DNA of 64,000 bases. Origin: Catenulispora rubra (GTDB taxonomy: Bacteria > Actinomycetota > Actinomycetes > Streptomycetales > Catenulisporaceae). The notes below the pieces were generated by a model that was not told the DNA's origin, ran no database searches, and saw only the letters and a program-made list of their open reading frames with translations. The translations under genes and the position numbers were made by a program. Every line of letters starts with the position of its first letter. Within the stretch, counting starts at the first letter, position 1. The stretch lies in assembly GCF_015356825.1 (NCBI RefSeq), contig NZ_JAACYW010000027.1, positions 1-64,000 of the forward strand, given 5' to 3'. Positions 27,933 to 37,500 of the stretch are shown one piece after another.

Positions 27933-28490
27933 GTGCGGAGTCGAGTCCCGGCGCGGATGACGTTGTCCCCTGCGCGCAAGGGGTTGATCGCGATGGCGGC
28001 GGCGCATTTGGCGACGTTGGCCGGCCTGCTGATCGCCGGGCAGTGGGACCGGGCCTCGCTGTGGGTGGTCGCCGGGGGGTTCGGGGTGCTCGCGGTCGGG
28101 CTGCCGTGGATGCTGGTGGCGCTGTGCGTGGACTACGTCGTGGACCCGGCCGCGTGGCGCCGGACGGTCGTCGTGGAGGGCTTCGCGACCAGTGCGGGCT
28201 ACACCGTGCCGCCGCACCCCTCGGACGAGAGCTATGTCCTGCACCGGGTCTACGAGTTCACGACGCTGCGCGGTGAGACCCGCCGGGCCGGCAGCCGGGC
28301 CACGTTCCCCGAGGCGCCGGACGGCCGCATCCGGCTGCGCTACGACCCCCGGCACCCGAGTCGGATCTGGCCGGCGCGGATCGCCCCCGGGACGGCTGCG
28401 GCCGGCGCCGTCGTCGCGGTGCTGATGCTCACCGCGGCCGCCTTCGCGTTGGCCGGCGCCGTCGGGTTCGGGCTTCAGACCTGGGCATAG
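27933..28490 (+). CDS. DUF3592-type membrane protein
   Basis: A 185-residue protein with two hydrophobic segments near the N-terminus (residues about 18-65) and one near the C-terminus (about 150-180). They flank a soluble middle with the pattern of DUF3592 domains (SYVLHRVYEFTT, then GRIRLRYDPRHPSR). The function is unknown. GTG 27933 is chosen because it lies 6 nt after TAGGGT; GTG 27927 and ATG 27957 are alternatives. It converges on the DUF349 gene across a terminator and a repeat array. Confidence 0.65.
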   Translation: MRSRVPARMTLSPARKGLIAMAAAHLATLAGLLIAGQWDRASLWVVAGGFGVLAVGLPWMLVALCVDYVVDPAAWRRTVVVEGFATSAGYTVPPHPSDESYVLHRVYEFTTLRGETRRAGSRATFPEAPDGRIRLRYDPRHPSRIWPARIAPGTAAAGAVVAVLMLTAAAFALAGAVGFGLQTWA

Positions 28491-28592
28491 CGGGCGCGGT
28501 GGGTGAGGTGGACTCAACCCCCGGCGCTCAGCGCCGATGAGCCTGTTACGGGACAACCCCTAAAGGCGCCAAAACCCTTGCCCCACAGGCCG

Positions 28593-28626
28593 ATCCGGGC
28601 GCCCTCCCGAAGGAAGACGCCCGGAT
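28593..28626. terminator. Hairpin between the DUF3592 gene and the DUF349 repeat array
   Basis: ATCCGGGCG (28593-28601) pairs with CGCCCGGAT (28618-28626) across a 16-nt loop that ends AAGGAAGA. The same AAGGAAGACGC string occurs in the hairpin at 36548-36592, also between convergent genes. Confidence 0.65.
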
Positions 28627-28666
28627 GGAAAGAACCAACTCGCAGATACCAACCGCAGATACCAAC

Positions 28667-28857
28667 CTCAGGCCGTGAACTCCGCCAGCGCTTAGGCCGC
28701 AGACTCCGCCAGCCTCAAGCCGTGAGCTCTGCCAGTCCTCAGGCCGTGAACACCGCCAGCCCTCAGGCCATGAACTCCGCCAGCCTCAAGCCGTGAACGC
28801 CGCCAGCCTCAGGACGCGAACACCACCAGCCCTCAAGCCGTGAACTCCGCCAGCGCC
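28667..28857 (-). repeat. About eight 23-24 bp repeats of the DUF349 gene end
   Basis: On the minus strand the gene ends in codons for LAEFTA and a TGA. Seven further degenerate copies of this end follow, with stop trinucleotides at 28833 (true stop), 28809, 28786, 28763, 28739, 28715, 28692 and 28668, a period of 23 or 24 bp. All but one read TGA; one is TAA. Confidence 0.9.
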
Positions 28858-30077
28858 TTCTCCGCCTCGGCCAACCACTCCTGCCGAGCCGCGATCGAAG
28901 CCTCGGCCTCCGCCGCCTTCTTCTCCTGCCCGGCCGCACGCGCCTTGTCCGCCTGTACCCGCAGCTTGTCCAGCACGGCGCGCAGCTGCTCGACCGTGGC
29001 CTCGGCGCGGGCCCGCTTCTCCGGGTCCTTGCGCGAGTGCTCGGCGGCCTCGGCGTCGGCGATGGCGCGGTCCACCGTGTGCAGGCGGCCCTCGATGCGC
29101 TGGCGGGCGTCGCGCGGGACCGGGCCGACGGCCTCCCAGCGCTCGTTCAGCGAGCGCAGCGCGACCCGGGCCGCGCGGTGGTCGGTGATCGGGAGCAGGG
29201 CCTCGGCCTCGACCACCAGGATCTCCTTGGCGGCCAGGTTCTCGCGCTCGGCGCCGCTGCGCTCGTCGAGTACCGCGTTGCGGGCTGCGAAGAAGGTGTC
29301 CTGGGCGGCCTTGAAGCGCTTCCAGAGCTCGTCCTCGACGTCGCGCTGCGCGCGGCCGGCGGTCTTCCACTCGCTCATCAGGTCGCGGAAGCGGCCGGCG
29401 GTGGAGTTCCAGTCGGTGGAGTCCTGCAGGGCCTCGGCCTCGGCGATCAGGCGCTCCTTGTGCGCGCGGATCTCCACGCGCTGGGCGTCGAGCTCGGCGA
29501 AGTGCTGCTTGCGGCGCTTGGCGAAGGCCGAGCGGGCCTGGGACAGCCGGTGCCACAGCTCGTCGTCGGTCTTGCGGTCCAGGCGCGGGGCGGCCTTCCA
29601 CTCGTCCAGGAGGACCTTCATGCGGTCGCCGGCGACCCGCCACTCGGTGGACACGGCCAGCCGCTCGGCCTCCTCGGCCAGCCCCTGCTTGGCGCCGCGG
29701 GCCTCGGCCTGCTGCTGCTCGCGCACCGCGCGGTGCTCGGCCTTGCGCTGCTCGGCCAGCTCCACCAGGCCGTCCAGCCGGGCCAGCAGGCCCTCCAGGT
29801 CGCCCACGGCGTTGGCGCCGGAGATGGACTCGCGGAGCTTGCCGATCTTGTCCAGGGCGTCCTTGGGCGACGGCGCGGACGGGCCCGACTGCTTGAGCCG
29901 GTTGGCGATCAGGTCCACCTCGACCTTCAGGCCGTCGAACTTGCGCTGGTAGTACGCCAGCGCCTCGTCCGGGGACCCGGCCGCCCACGAGCCGACCTGC
30001 CGCTCGCCGTCGGCGGTCCGGACGTAGACGGTGCCGTCCTCGGCGACCCGGCCCCAAGCCTCGGTTGCCTCGCCCAC
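28833..30077 (-). CDS. DUF349 domain-containing protein
   Basis: A 414-residue soluble protein made of helical DUF349 repeats. Each has a Trp near its start and a basic helix (for example LWHRLSQARSAFAKRRKQHF and LWKRFKAAQDTFFAARNAV), separated by coiled-coil segments. DUF349 proteins are of unknown function; a role in nucleic acid handling has been suggested but not established. GTG 30077 is chosen because GGAGG lies 7 nt upstream; the frame continues to 30131 without a ribosome binding site. The last codons and stop are repeated downstream. Confidence 0.88.
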   Translation of the reverse strand: MGEATEAWGRVAEDGTVYVRTADGERQVGSWAAGSPDEALAYYQRKFDGLKVEVDLIANRLKQSGPSAPSPKDALDKIGKLRESISGANAVGDLEGLLARLDGLVELAEQRKAEHRAVREQQQAEARGAKQGLAEEAERLAVSTEWRVAGDRMKVLLDEWKAAPRLDRKTDDELWHRLSQARSAFAKRRKQHFAELDAQRVEIRAHKERLIAEAEALQDSTDWNSTAGRFRDLMSEWKTAGRAQRDVEDELWKRFKAAQDTFFAARNAVLDERSGAERENLAAKEILVVEAEALLPITDHRAARVALRSLNERWEAVGPVPRDARQRIEGRLHTVDRAIADAEAAEHSRKDPEKRARAEATVEQLRAVLDKLRVQADKARAAGQEKKAAEAEASIAARQEWLAEAEKALAEFTA

Positions 30078-30178
30078 GATGAGCCTCCAAGTTCTGCTGG
30101 ACCGGGGTGTCTGAGGACCGGTCCGCCACAATTAAGCTGCACGGATCCGGGTTCCGGTCGTCCAGTGGGACACAATAG

Positions 30179-30210
30179 CGCGGACCGTCCCGGTGAGGGG
30201 ACGGCCCGCG
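30179..30210 (-). terminator. Terminator after the cyclophilin gene
   Basis: A 13-bp stem with one mismatch (30179-30191 with 30198-30210) and a 6-nt loop lies between the cyclophilin stop and the DUF349 start on the minus strand. Confidence 0.65.
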
Positions 30211-30341
30211 TCACGTTCCGGAATCGAACCGCTGTTCCGCCCCGGCGTCCCGGGCATGCCGGAAGACCACCGCGGCGACACGCTGGAAGTGCCGCGGGAA
30301 CACCGGGGCGAACACTGCGACGACCGGGGTCTCCCCCTTGT

Positions 30342-31166
30342 TTACTTGATCGTCACGCTCTTGATGGTGACCGTCTGCTTCGGCTTGCCGTCGCCCTGGC
30401 CGTTCGAGTCGTCCTCGCCGGCCGCGGCGATCTTGGTCACCACGTCCATGCCGGAGGTCACCTTGCCCCAGGGGGTGTAGTTCGCCGGCAGCGGGGAGTC
30501 CTTGAAGACGATGAAGAACTGGCTGCCGTTGGTGCCCGGCCCGGCGTTCGCCATCGCGATGGTGCCGGCCGTGTAGGTGGCGCCGGTCAGGTTCTCGTCC
30601 TGGAACTGGTAGCCCGGGCCGCCGCCGCCGGTGCCGCTCGGGTCGCCGCACTGCAGCACGTAGATCCCCGAGGTCACCAGGCGGTGGCAGGTGGTGTTGG
30701 TGAAGTAGCCCTTGCCGGCCAGGTACTTGAAGGAGTACGTGGTGTACGGCGCCTTCGTGGTCAGCGCGTCGAAGGAGAGGTCGCCGGAGTTGAACGAGAT
30801 CGTGGCGCTGTACGGCTTGGCCGCGTCGGCCGCGTTGTACGTCGGCACGCCGACGTCCTTGGACGCGTTGCCGGTCTTCGTGTAGCCGATCTTCTCCGGG
30901 CTGGAGCTGGTGGGCGCCGGCGTCGTCGGGGAGCCCGAGGGCGTGGAGGACGCCGACGTCGGCTTGGAGTTGGCCGAGCTGTCGGTCTTGTTGCCGCCGG
31001 AGGTCGCGATCGCGACGCCGACTCCTATCCCGACCACCGCGACCGCGGCCACGGCTGCTGTGATCTTGTTGCGCTTCTTGGCGGCCTCCTGCTGCTGGGC
31101 CAAGCGGGCCTGGACGCGCTCGTAGCGGGCGCGCTCCAGCTCTCGCTGACGGTCCTTGCTGGTCAC
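30342..31166 (-). CDS. Membrane-anchored cyclophilin-type peptidyl-prolyl isomerase
   Basis: A 274-residue protein. A charged N-terminal 30 residues precede one membrane helix (about 34-54), a Ser/Thr/Pro linker (about 58-90) and a C-terminal cyclophilin domain. The domain shows CHRLV, NGSQFFIV and WGKVTSGMDVV, the active-site signatures of cyclophilins. There is no lipobox cysteine, so it is membrane-anchored rather than a lipoprotein, with the isomerase domain outside the cell. GTG 31166 follows CCGGAGG. The hisS-neighbour position is conserved in streptomycetes. Confidence 0.92.
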   Translation of the reverse strand: MTSKDRQRELERARYERVQARLAQQQEAAKKRNKITAAVAAVAVVGIGVGVAIATSGGNKTDSSANSKPTSASSTPSGSPTTPAPTSSSPEKIGYTKTGNASKDVGVPTYNAADAAKPYSATISFNSGDLSFDALTTKAPYTTYSFKYLAGKGYFTNTTCHRLVTSGIYVLQCGDPSGTGGGGPGYQFQDENLTGATYTAGTIAMANAGPGTNGSQFFIVFKDSPLPANYTPWGKVTSGMDVVTKIAAAGEDDSNGQGDGKPKQTVTIKSVTIK

Positions 31167-31219
31167 CGATTCGCCTCCGGATAGTGGGTCGACCCTGGCG
31201 GCCGAGGTCGTAGCAGATC

Positions 31220-31253
31220 CACAGTGTGATCCGAGCTTTCAGCGGCACAGTGT
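31220..31253. promoter_or_regulatory. Direct repeat CACAGTGT x2 between divergent genes
   Basis: CACAGTGT at 31220-31227 and 31246-31253 lies 26 bp apart in the gap between the cyclophilin and MBL hydrolase genes. It could be a binding site pair. The rest of the 208-bp gap shows no gene. Confidence 0.35.
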
Positions 31254-31374
31254 ACGGTGCGTTCCCTAGAAAACACCTGTGAGCTTCCAATGAGTTCGCA
31301 AAGGGACCGGGGCCGCCGGTAACCTGCGTAGGGAAATCTCCAACCGCATCGACCGAACTGAGTGTGGGGCGCGC

Positions 31375-32070
31375 GTGCTTGTCGCCGGATTCCCAGCCGG
31401 AAGCCTGGGTGCGAACTGCTATCTCGTGGCGCCCGGAGCCGGTGAGCAGTGCGTGATCATCGATCCCGGTGAGGACGCCGCCGCCGGGGTCGAGGAGGCG
31501 GTCCGGGAGCACAAACTTCAGCCGGTGGCCGTCCTGCTGACCCACGGCCACGTCGACCACACGATGAGCGTCATCCCGGTCTGCGGCGACTACGGCGTCC
31601 CGGCCTACGTCCACCCCGACGACCGCGGGATGCTCACCGACCCGCAGAGCTGGCTCGGCATCGCGCCGGGCACGCCGATCTTCGGGCGGTCGAAGTTCGT
31701 CGAGCCGGACGAGGTCCGGGAGCTCACCGACGGCGTCGTGCTGAGCCTGGCCGGTCTGGAGATAACGGTCGACCACGCCCCGGGCCATACCAAGGGCTCA
31801 GTGACGTTCCGGACTCCCGAGCAGCAGGACATCCCGAAGGTGCTCTTCACCGGGGACCTCCTGTTCGCCGGAGCAGTCGGCCGCTGGGACCTCCCCGGCG
31901 GCGACCGCGACGAGTTGCTGGCGTCACTGGCCCGCGTCTGCCTGCCGCAGCCGGACGAGACCGTCGTCCTGTCCGGCCACGGCCCCCAGACCACGATCGG
32001 CCGCGAGCGCGCCACGAACCCGTTCTTGACGGAGGCCGCGCCGCAGCAGATCACCCCCCGCGGCTTGTAG
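31375..32070 (+). CDS. MBL-fold metallohydrolase (glyoxalase II-like)
   Basis: A 231-residue metallo-beta-lactamase fold enzyme. The metal-binding motif THGHVDH is near residue 60, with the downstream His in [11 protein letters not shown], Asp in FTGDLLF and His in VLSGHGPQT. The pattern matches hydroxyacylglutathione hydrolase-like enzymes; actinomycetes usually lack glutathione, so the substrate may be a mycothiol or other thioester. The start is GTG 31375. The hisS ATG lies 2 nt after the stop, so the two are probably cotranscribed. Confidence 0.9.
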   Translation: MLVAGFPAGSLGANCYLVAPGAGEQCVIIDPGEDAAAGVEEAVREHKLQPVAVLLTHGHVDHTMSVIPVCGDYGVPAYVHPDDRGMLTDPQSWLGIAPGTPIFGRSKFVEPDEVRELTDGVVLSLAGLEITVDHAPGHTKGSVTFRTPEQQDIPKVLFTGDLLFAGAVGRWDLPGGDRDELLASLARVCLPQPDETVVLSGHGPQTTIGRERATNPFLTEAAPQQITPRGL

Positions 32071-32072
32071 GG

Positions 32073-33350
32073 ATGTCCACGACCATCATGACCAAGTTCC
32101 AGAACGCCCCCGGCACCTTCGACCTGCTCCCGCCGGATTCGGCGGGCTACCTCGGCGTGCGCGAGGCGATGTCCGCGCCGCTGCGCCGGGCCGGCTACGG
32201 CTACATCGAGACGCCCGCCTTCGAGTCGACCGCGATGTTCAAGCGCGGCGTCGGCGAGAGCACGGACATCGTCACCAAGGAGATGTACTCCTTCACCACC
32301 CGCGGCGGCGACGACATCACCCTGCGGCCGGAGGGCACGGCCTCGGTGCTGCGCGCCGCGCTCCAGGCGAACCTGATCCGCGGCAGCCTGCCGGTGAAGC
32401 TGTGGTACTCGGGCTCCTTCTACCGCTACGAGAAGCAGCAGCGCGGCCGCTACCGCCACTTCTCCCAGGTCGGCGCCGAGGCGCTGGGCTCGGAGGACCC
32501 GGGGCTGGACGCCGAGCTGCTGATCATCGGCGACGACATCTACAAGGGCCTCGGCCTGACCGAGTACACCTTGCTGCTGAACTCCCTCGGCGACCAGAAG
32601 TGCCGGCCGGCCTATCGGGAGAAGCTCCAGGAGTTCCTGCGCGGGCTGGACCTCGACGAGGAGACCCGCAAGCGTGCCGAGATCAACCCGCTGCGCGTGC
32701 TCGACGACAAGCGCGAGTCGGTGCAGAAGCAGCTCACCGACGTACCGCTGATGAGCGACAACCTCTGCGACGAGTGCAAGGCGTACCACGAAGAGGTCCG
32801 GCGCCTGCTCACCAAGGCCGGCGTCGCCTTTGTCGACGACCCGAAACTGGTCCGCGGCCTGGACTACTACACCCGCACCACGTTCGAGTTCGTGCACAGC
32901 GGCATTACCGGCTCGCCGACCGCGATCGGCGCCGGCGGCCGCTACGACGGCCTGTCCGAGGACCTCGGTGGGCCGAACCTGCCCAGCGTCGGCTGGGCGC
33001 TCGGCGTGGACCGGACCGTGCTGGCGTTGCAGGCCGAGGGCCGCGCGGTGCCCGGCGGCGAGCAGCTGGAGGTCTTCGCGGTGCCGCTCGGCGACGAGGC
33101 CCGCGAGCTGCTGTTCGAGCTGGTGACCATGCTGCGCCGGGCCGGCGTCGCGGCCGACTTCGGCTACGGCGGCAAGGGCATGAAGGCCGCGATGAAAGCC
33201 GCCGACCGCTCCGGCGCGAAGTACGCGCTGATCCTCGGCGAGCGCGATATCGCAGAGAACGTCATTCAGATCAAGGAACTGGCGACCGGTGAGCAGGAGT
33301 CCGTCTCCCTTGCTGACATCGTCACGACGATTCAGGAGTCAAGACTGTGA
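32073..33350 (+). CDS. hisS: Histidine--tRNA ligase
   Basis: A 425-residue class II aminoacyl-tRNA synthetase. Motif 2 is [18 protein letters not shown], the histidine A box region is [15 protein letters not shown], motif 3 is GVDRTV, and the C-terminal anticodon-binding domain is complete. It starts 2 nt after the MBL gene and its stop overlaps the aspS GTG by 4 nt. No feature is missing, so it is expected to be the essential housekeeping enzyme. Confidence 0.96.
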   Translation: MSTTIMTKFQNAPGTFDLLPPDSAGYLGVREAMSAPLRRAGYGYIETPAFESTAMFKRGVGESTDIVTKEMYSFTTRGGDDITLRPEGTASVLRAALQANLIRGSLPVKLWYSGSFYRYEKQQRGRYRHFSQVGAEALGSEDPGLDAELLIIGDDIYKGLGLTEYTLLLNSLGDQKCRPAYREKLQEFLRGLDLDEETRKRAEINPLRVLDDKRESVQKQLTDVPLMSDNLCDECKAYHEEVRRLLTKAGVAFVDDPKLVRGLDYYTRTTFEFVHSGITGSPTAIGAGGRYDGLSEDLGGPNLPSVGWALGVDRTVLALQAEGRAVPGGEQLEVFAVPLGDEARELLFELVTMLRRAGVAADFGYGGKGMKAAMKAADRSGAKYALILGERDIAENVIQIKELATGEQESVSLADIVTTIQESRL

Positions 33351-35155
33351 TCCGCACCCACGAGGCGGGGACGCTCCGCGCGTCCGACGCCGGCACGACC
33401 GTCACGTTGGCCGGGTGGGTCGCCCGCCGGCGCGATCACGGGGGCGTCACCTTCCTGGACCTGCGTGACGCGTCCGGCTTCGTGCAGGTCGTGGTGCGCG
33501 AGAGCGAGTCCGTGCACGACCTGCGCAACGAGTACTGCGTCGTGGCCACCGGCGAGGTGCGCGTGCGCCCCGACGGCAACGAGAACCCGGACCTGCCGAC
33601 CGGGCAGATCGAGGTCGTCGTCGACACCGTCGAGGTGCTCTCGCCGGCCGCGCCGCTGCCGTTCCCGATCGACGAGCACAAGAGCTCGAACATCAACGAG
33701 GAGATGCGGCTGAAGTACCGCTACCTCGACATCCGGCGCGAGCCGATGGCGCGGGCGCTGCGCATGCGGTCCAAGGCCACCAAGGTCATCCGGGACGTCA
33801 TGGAGGAGCACGGCTTCCTCGACGTCGAGACCCCGACGCTGACCCGCTCCACCCCCGAGGGCGCGCGCGACTTCCTGGTGCCGGTCCGCCTCCAGCCCGG
33901 CACCTGGTACGCGCTGCCGCAGTCCCCGCAGCTGTTCAAACAGCTGCTGATGGTCGCCGGCCTGGAGCGCTACTACCAGATCGCGCGCTGCTACCGGGAC
34001 GAGGACTTCCGCGCCGACCGGCAGCCGGAGTTCACCCAGCTGGACGTCGAGGCCTCGTTCGTGGACCAGGAGGACATCCTCAAGGTCGGCGAGGCGATCG
34101 TGGCCGCGGTGTGGAAGGAGACGCTGGACGTCGAGATCCCGCTGCCGCTGCCGCGCATGAAGTACCACGAGGCGATGGACCGCTTCGGCTCGGACAAGCC
34201 GGACCTGCGCTTCGGCCAGGAGCTCACCGAGCTGACCGAGTACTTCGCCGGCACCGGGTTCCGGGTGTTCCAGGCCCCTTACGTCGGCGCCGTGGTGATG
34301 CCCGGCGGCGCGGCCCAGACCCGCAAGGAGCTGGACGCCTGGCAGGACTGGGCCAAGGCGCGCGGCGCGCGCGGCCTGGCCTACGTGGTCATCGACGCCG
34401 AGACCGGCGAGCTGCGCGGCCCGGTCGCCAAGAACCTGTCCGAGGCGCACCTGGCCGGCCTGGCCGACAAGGTCGGCGCCAAGCCCGGCGACGCGGTGTT
34501 CTTCGCCGCCGGCAAGCGTTCCGCCTCCCAGGAACTGTTGGGTGCTGCTCGCTTGGAGATCGGCAAGCGCGGCGAGCTGATCGACGAGAGCGCCTGGAAG
34601 TTCCTGTGGGTCGTGGACTTCCCGATGTTCGAGCCGATCGAGGACGCGGCCGGCGAGCAGACCGGCTGGCACGCGGTGCACCACCCGTTCACCGCGCCCA
34701 CCGCCGAGAGCCTGGACAGCTTCGACAAGGACCCGGGCTCGGCTCTGTCCAACGCCTACGACATCGTCCTCAACGGCACCGAGCTCGGCGGCGGGTCGAT
34801 CCGTATCCACCGCAAGGACGTGCAGGAGCGCGCGTTCAACGCCATCGGCCTGTCGCAGGAGGAGGCGCAGTCGCAGTTCGGCTTCCTGCTGGAGGCCTTC
34901 AACTACGGCCCGCCGCCGCACGGCGGGATCGCCTTCGGTCTGGACCGCCTGGTCGCGCTGCTGACCGGCGCGGACACCATCCGCGACGTGATGGCCTTCC
35001 CGAAGACCGCCACCGGCGGCGACCCGCTGACCGGCGCGCCGGCGCCGATCACCCCGGCGCAGCGCAAGGAGGCCGGGGTGGACGCGGTGTACGAGCCCAA
35101 GGGCCAGGCCAAGGAAGCCAAGGAAGCCAAGGACGCGGCGCCGGTCAAGGCGTGA
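33347..35155 (+). CDS. aspS: Aspartate--tRNA ligase
   Basis: A 602-residue bacterial-type AspRS with an N-terminal OB anticodon-binding fold ([10 protein letters not shown]), class II catalytic core ([12 protein letters not shown] for motif 2 neighbourhood, [10 protein letters not shown] for motif 3) and the GAD insertion domain in the middle. GTG 33347 overlaps the hisS stop. The last 17 residues are a Lys/Ala/Glu tail with three AKEA-like repeats. A strong terminator follows 48 bp later, so hisS-aspS closes the transcription unit. Confidence 0.96.
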   Translation: MIRTHEAGTLRASDAGTTVTLAGWVARRRDHGGVTFLDLRDASGFVQVVVRESESVHDLRNEYCVVATGEVRVRPDGNENPDLPTGQIEVVVDTVEVLSPAAPLPFPIDEHKSSNINEEMRLKYRYLDIRREPMARALRMRSKATKVIRDVMEEHGFLDVETPTLTRSTPEGARDFLVPVRLQPGTWYALPQSPQLFKQLLMVAGLERYYQIARCYRDEDFRADRQPEFTQLDVEASFVDQEDILKVGEAIVAAVWKETLDVEIPLPLPRMKYHEAMDRFGSDKPDLRFGQELTELTEYFAGTGFRVFQAPYVGAVVMPGGAAQTRKELDAWQDWAKARGARGLAYVVIDAETGELRGPVAKNLSEAHLAGLADKVGAKPGDAVFFAAGKRSASQELLGAARLEIGKRGELIDESAWKFLWVVDFPMFEPIEDAAGEQTGWHAVHHPFTAPTAESLDSFDKDPGSALSNAYDIVLNGTELGGGSIRIHRKDVQERAFNAIGLSQEEAQSQFGFLLEAFNYGPPPHGGIAFGLDRLVALLTGADTIRDVMAFPKTATGGDPLTGAPAPITPAQRKEAGVDAVYEPKGQAKEAKEAKDAAPVKA

Positions 35156-35203
35156 CGGCGGGTCGGTTTGAGCACGTGACGCCCAGCGTCTGAGAAGTGG
35201 GCG

Positions 35204-35236
35204 AGGGCGGGCCGGGAGTGATCCCGGCCCGCCCTT
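35204..35236 (+). terminator. Strong terminator after aspS
   Basis: A perfect 13-bp stem (35204-35216 with 35223-35235) with a 6-nt loop is followed by TT. Confidence 0.88.
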
Positions 35237-35270
35237 GTCGCGTGTCGGCGAACCCTGATTGGATGGTCCC

Positions 35271-36029
35271 ATGGCTGCGGTGACCGGGGTTCTGACCGAT
35301 TACGCGCGCGGGGAGGCGTCGGAGAGCGACGTGGTACGCGCCCTACTTGCCCACGACGGCTGGTACGCCCCGATGATGTGGCTCGACGAGGTGTTCCCGG
35401 ACCGCAGGGTCTACGACAGCATGATCCCGACCCCGGCCCTCGGCCAGGCGCCGGCTCCGGGGCGGCTGTGGGTCTTCACCGACGCCGATCAGGTGAACGC
35501 CGCGATCGAGGCCGGCTCCGCCTTCGCCGCGGCCGGCGGCCCGGTGCGCGGCGTGGAACTGTTCGGCGCGCTCGGCACCGGCGTGTCGGAGCTCCAGGTG
35601 AACCCGGCCGGGGCGGTCGAGCACGGCTGGTCGCTCGGGATCGACGACGCGGTCCTGGACTTCCTGGACCGCTGGATCGCCGCGCTGGAGGTCGAGACGG
35701 CGCTCACCGACAGCGGCGAGGACCTCGGCGAACGGCTCGCCGGCTTCGAGCACTACGTGGTCCCGGTCGACGACACCGGACGGCCCCGCGTCGTGGCCTT
35801 GCTCAAGCCGCCCGGCAACTACGTCATGGCGTTCACCGCGCCGGACCTGTACGCCGCGCACCAGAAGCGCGATCCCGGGGTGACCGGAGCCGCCGACATG
35901 GCCGCCTCGGCGCTGTTCCGGCTGGCCGACTACGACGGCGTGGACGGCGTGGTCCTGGACATGAACGAGTCGGACTCCTTCATCCTGCCCAGGACCCTGT
36001 GCGACGCCGTGCTGAAGCTGATCGCATAG
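35271..36029 (+). CDS. Unknown protein, two SseB-like halves
   Basis: A 252-residue acidic soluble protein not firmly recognised. Two similar modules can be seen. Residues about 60-120 have RLWVFTDADQVNAA and later LQVNPAGAVEHGW; residues about 180-240 have NYVMAFTAPDLYAA and later VVLDMNESDSFIL. Each resembles the pattern of an SseB-type domain (FT near the start and a hydrophobic-Asn motif near the end). The function is unknown. ATG 35271 is given; a TTG at 35259 is possible. It is followed by a flavin-type oxidoreductase with its own candidate promoter. Confidence 0.6.
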   Translation: MAAVTGVLTDYARGEASESDVVRALLAHDGWYAPMMWLDEVFPDRRVYDSMIPTPALGQAPAPGRLWVFTDADQVNAAIEAGSAFAAAGGPVRGVELFGALGTGVSELQVNPAGAVEHGWSLGIDDAVLDFLDRWIAALEVETALTDSGEDLGERLAGFEHYVVPVDDTGRPRVVALLKPPGNYVMAFTAPDLYAAHQKRDPGVTGAADMAASALFRLADYDGVDGVVLDMNESDSFILPRTLCDAVLKLIA

Positions 36030-36044
36030 ACGTCTGTGGCTGTT

Positions 36045-36050
36045 TATCTT
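36045..36050 (+). promoter_or_regulatory. -10 element TATCTT for a predicted leaderless oxidoreductase gene
   Basis: TATCTT ends 6 nt before ATG 36057, with no ribosome binding site in the gap. Confidence 0.5.
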
Positions 36051-36056
36051 GGCCCC

Positions 36057-36527
36057 ATGAATGATGTCGCTGGTGTACACGTCCTCCCGGACCCCGCCAC
36101 CGAGTTCGGCCAGACTGTCCGCCGCCGCCTGGCCGAGGAAGAGATCGTCTGGCTGGTCACCGTCAACTCCGCCGGCGTGCCGCAACCGAACCCGGTGTGG
36201 TTCCTGTGGGTCCCAGACGAGGACGACGAATGGGGCGACGGCAGCTTCCTGATCTACCACTCCGACACCGCGGCCCGGCTGCGCTCTATGAAGGAGCGGC
36301 CGACGGTCGCGCTGCATTTCGACGGCGGCGTGCACGACCTGGAGGTGCAGGTCTTCACTGGGGACGTCGAGATCCTTGAGGGCCACCCGCCGATCGGCGA
36401 GATCCCCGAGTTCGTAGCGAAGTACACGGACCGGGCCGCGCGCTACTTCGGCAAGACGGTCGCGGAGGCCATGGAGAAATACTCGGTGGCGACGCGGATT
36501 CGGCCGCGCAAGGTGCGGGGGTTCTGA
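36057..36527 (+). CDS. Pyridoxamine 5-phosphate oxidase-like, F420- or flavin-dependent oxidoreductase
   Basis: A 156-residue split beta-barrel protein. VWLVTVNSAGVPQPNPVWF near residue 30 is the hallmark of PPOX-class F420 or flavin enzymes, and LRSMKERPTVALHFD near residue 80 is the usual second strand. Streptomycete and mycobacterial relatives use F420, so F420 is favoured but not proved. ATG 36057 is chosen by the leaderless promoter; a GTG at 36036 lies upstream. It converges on the YczE gene across a terminator. Confidence 0.8.
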   Translation: MNDVAGVHVLPDPATEFGQTVRRRLAEEEIVWLVTVNSAGVPQPNPVWFLWVPDEDDEWGDGSFLIYHSDTAARLRSMKERPTVALHFDGGVHDLEVQVFTGDVEILEGHPPIGEIPEFVAKYTDRAARYFGKTVAEAMEKYSVATRIRPRKVRGF

Positions 36528-36547
36528 CCGCACTTCAGTGGACAAGA

Positions 36548-36592
36548 CCGGAGCGCGTCCCCCAAGGCCCCACCAAGGAAGACGCGCTCCGG
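36548..36592. terminator. Bidirectional hairpin terminator between convergent genes
   Basis: A perfect 12-bp stem (36548-36559 with 36581-36592) has a 21-nt loop. The 3-prime arm is preceded by AAGGAA, as in the hairpin at 28593-28626. Confidence 0.75.
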
Positions 36593-36604
36593 AGTCCGGT
36601 ATCT

Positions 36605-36635
36605 CTCAGCAGTTCTCTGATGCTCAGCAGTTCTC
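36605..36635 (-). repeat. Duplicated gene end GAGAACTGCTGAG after yczE
   Basis: The 13-mer is at 36635-36623 on the minus strand, where it contains the true stop, and again at 36617-36605. The period is 18 bp. Confidence 0.85.
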
Positions 36636-37472
36636 CGAGGCCAGGCTTCCGGCGGCCACCAGGCGGCGCTTCTCCGGCTTCGCCGTCCGCCCTGCACTGC
36701 CGTCATCGTCCTTCGCCTTGATCGCCAGCAGCGGGATGAACCGGTGCGCCAGCGGCCCGATCAGCAGCGCGTAGGCCGCGGTGCCGATGCCCACCGTGCC
36801 GCCCAGGAGCCAGCCGGTGGCCAGGACCGCGACCTCCATCGAGGTGCGGACCACGCGGATGGAGTGGCCGCGCGCGGCGTAGCCGGTCATCACGCCGTCG
36901 CGCGGGCCGGGGCCCATGCCGGCCCCGATGTACGCGCCGGTGGCCGCGCCGTTCAGCACGATCCCGGCCAGCATCTCGCCCCAGCGCAGCCACCAGGCGT
37001 GCGGGCTCGGCATCCAGGCCATCGCGCCGTCCATCGCCAGGCCGACCACGACCACGTTGCTCAGCGTGCCGAAGCCGGGCTTCTGCCGCAGCGGGATCCA
37101 GAACAGCATCACCGCCACGCCCACCAGGATCACCGTCGTGCCGACCTGCAGGCCTATGTGCTTGGCCAGGCCCTGGTGGAACACGTCCCAGGGGTTGGCG
37201 CCGAGCCCGGACATCAGGATCATGCCGTCGCTGACGCCGTAGAGGATCAGCCCGAGCTGGAGCTGGACCATGCGGCGCGCGCGCCGCTCGCGGGGAATCG
37301 AAAGTACAGAGCTCAGCGCCGAGAGCCAGGCCAATCCGGCTCGGACCAGGTCGCCGATCGGCAGCGGGTCCGAGATCCGCTGCTCGTGGCGCCCCAGTAG
37401 GGCGCGCTCGGCTTGGTCGCCGACTACCGGGGCCAGGGTGGACGTGCCCTGCGTCGACACCGTGCTGGTCAT
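36624..37472 (-). CDS. YczE/YitT-type integral membrane protein
   Basis: A 282-residue protein with five or more hydrophobic helices from about residue 68 (LQLGLILYGVSDGMILMSGL). The conserved GANPWDVFHQGLA and MGPGPRDGVMTG loops are typical of the YczE/YyaS/YitT family. A 60-residue soluble N-terminus precedes them. The function is unknown, possibly transport. ATG 37472 is preceded by GGGAGG. It is divergent from a MocR regulator, a pairing known for YczR-yczE, so it is the likely target of that regulator. Its stop region is duplicated downstream. Confidence 0.85.
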   Translation of the reverse strand: MTSTVSTQGTSTLAPVVGDQAERALLGRHEQRISDPLPIGDLVRAGLAWLSALSSVLSIPRERRARRMVQLQLGLILYGVSDGMILMSGLGANPWDVFHQGLAKHIGLQVGTTVILVGVAVMLFWIPLRQKPGFGTLSNVVVVGLAMDGAMAWMPSPHAWWLRWGEMLAGIVLNGAATGAYIGAGMGPGPRDGVMTGYAARGHSIRVVRTSMEVAVLATGWLLGGTVGIGTAAYALLIGPLAHRFIPLLAIKAKDDDGSAGRTAKPEKRRLVAAGSLASENC

Positions 37473-37500
37473 GCTGGCCTCCCTCAGGATTGCCCTTGCG

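Noticed and set aside
28667-28857. Regular 24-bp repeats considered as a CRISPR array
   Set aside because: The units are contiguous with no spacers, they derive from the end of the adjacent gene, and no cas genes are present.
30220-30230. GGAATCGAACC, a minus-strand T-loop-like sequence
   Set aside because: The five T-stem pairs do not form and no cloverleaf can be built in the flanks; it sits next to a terminator.
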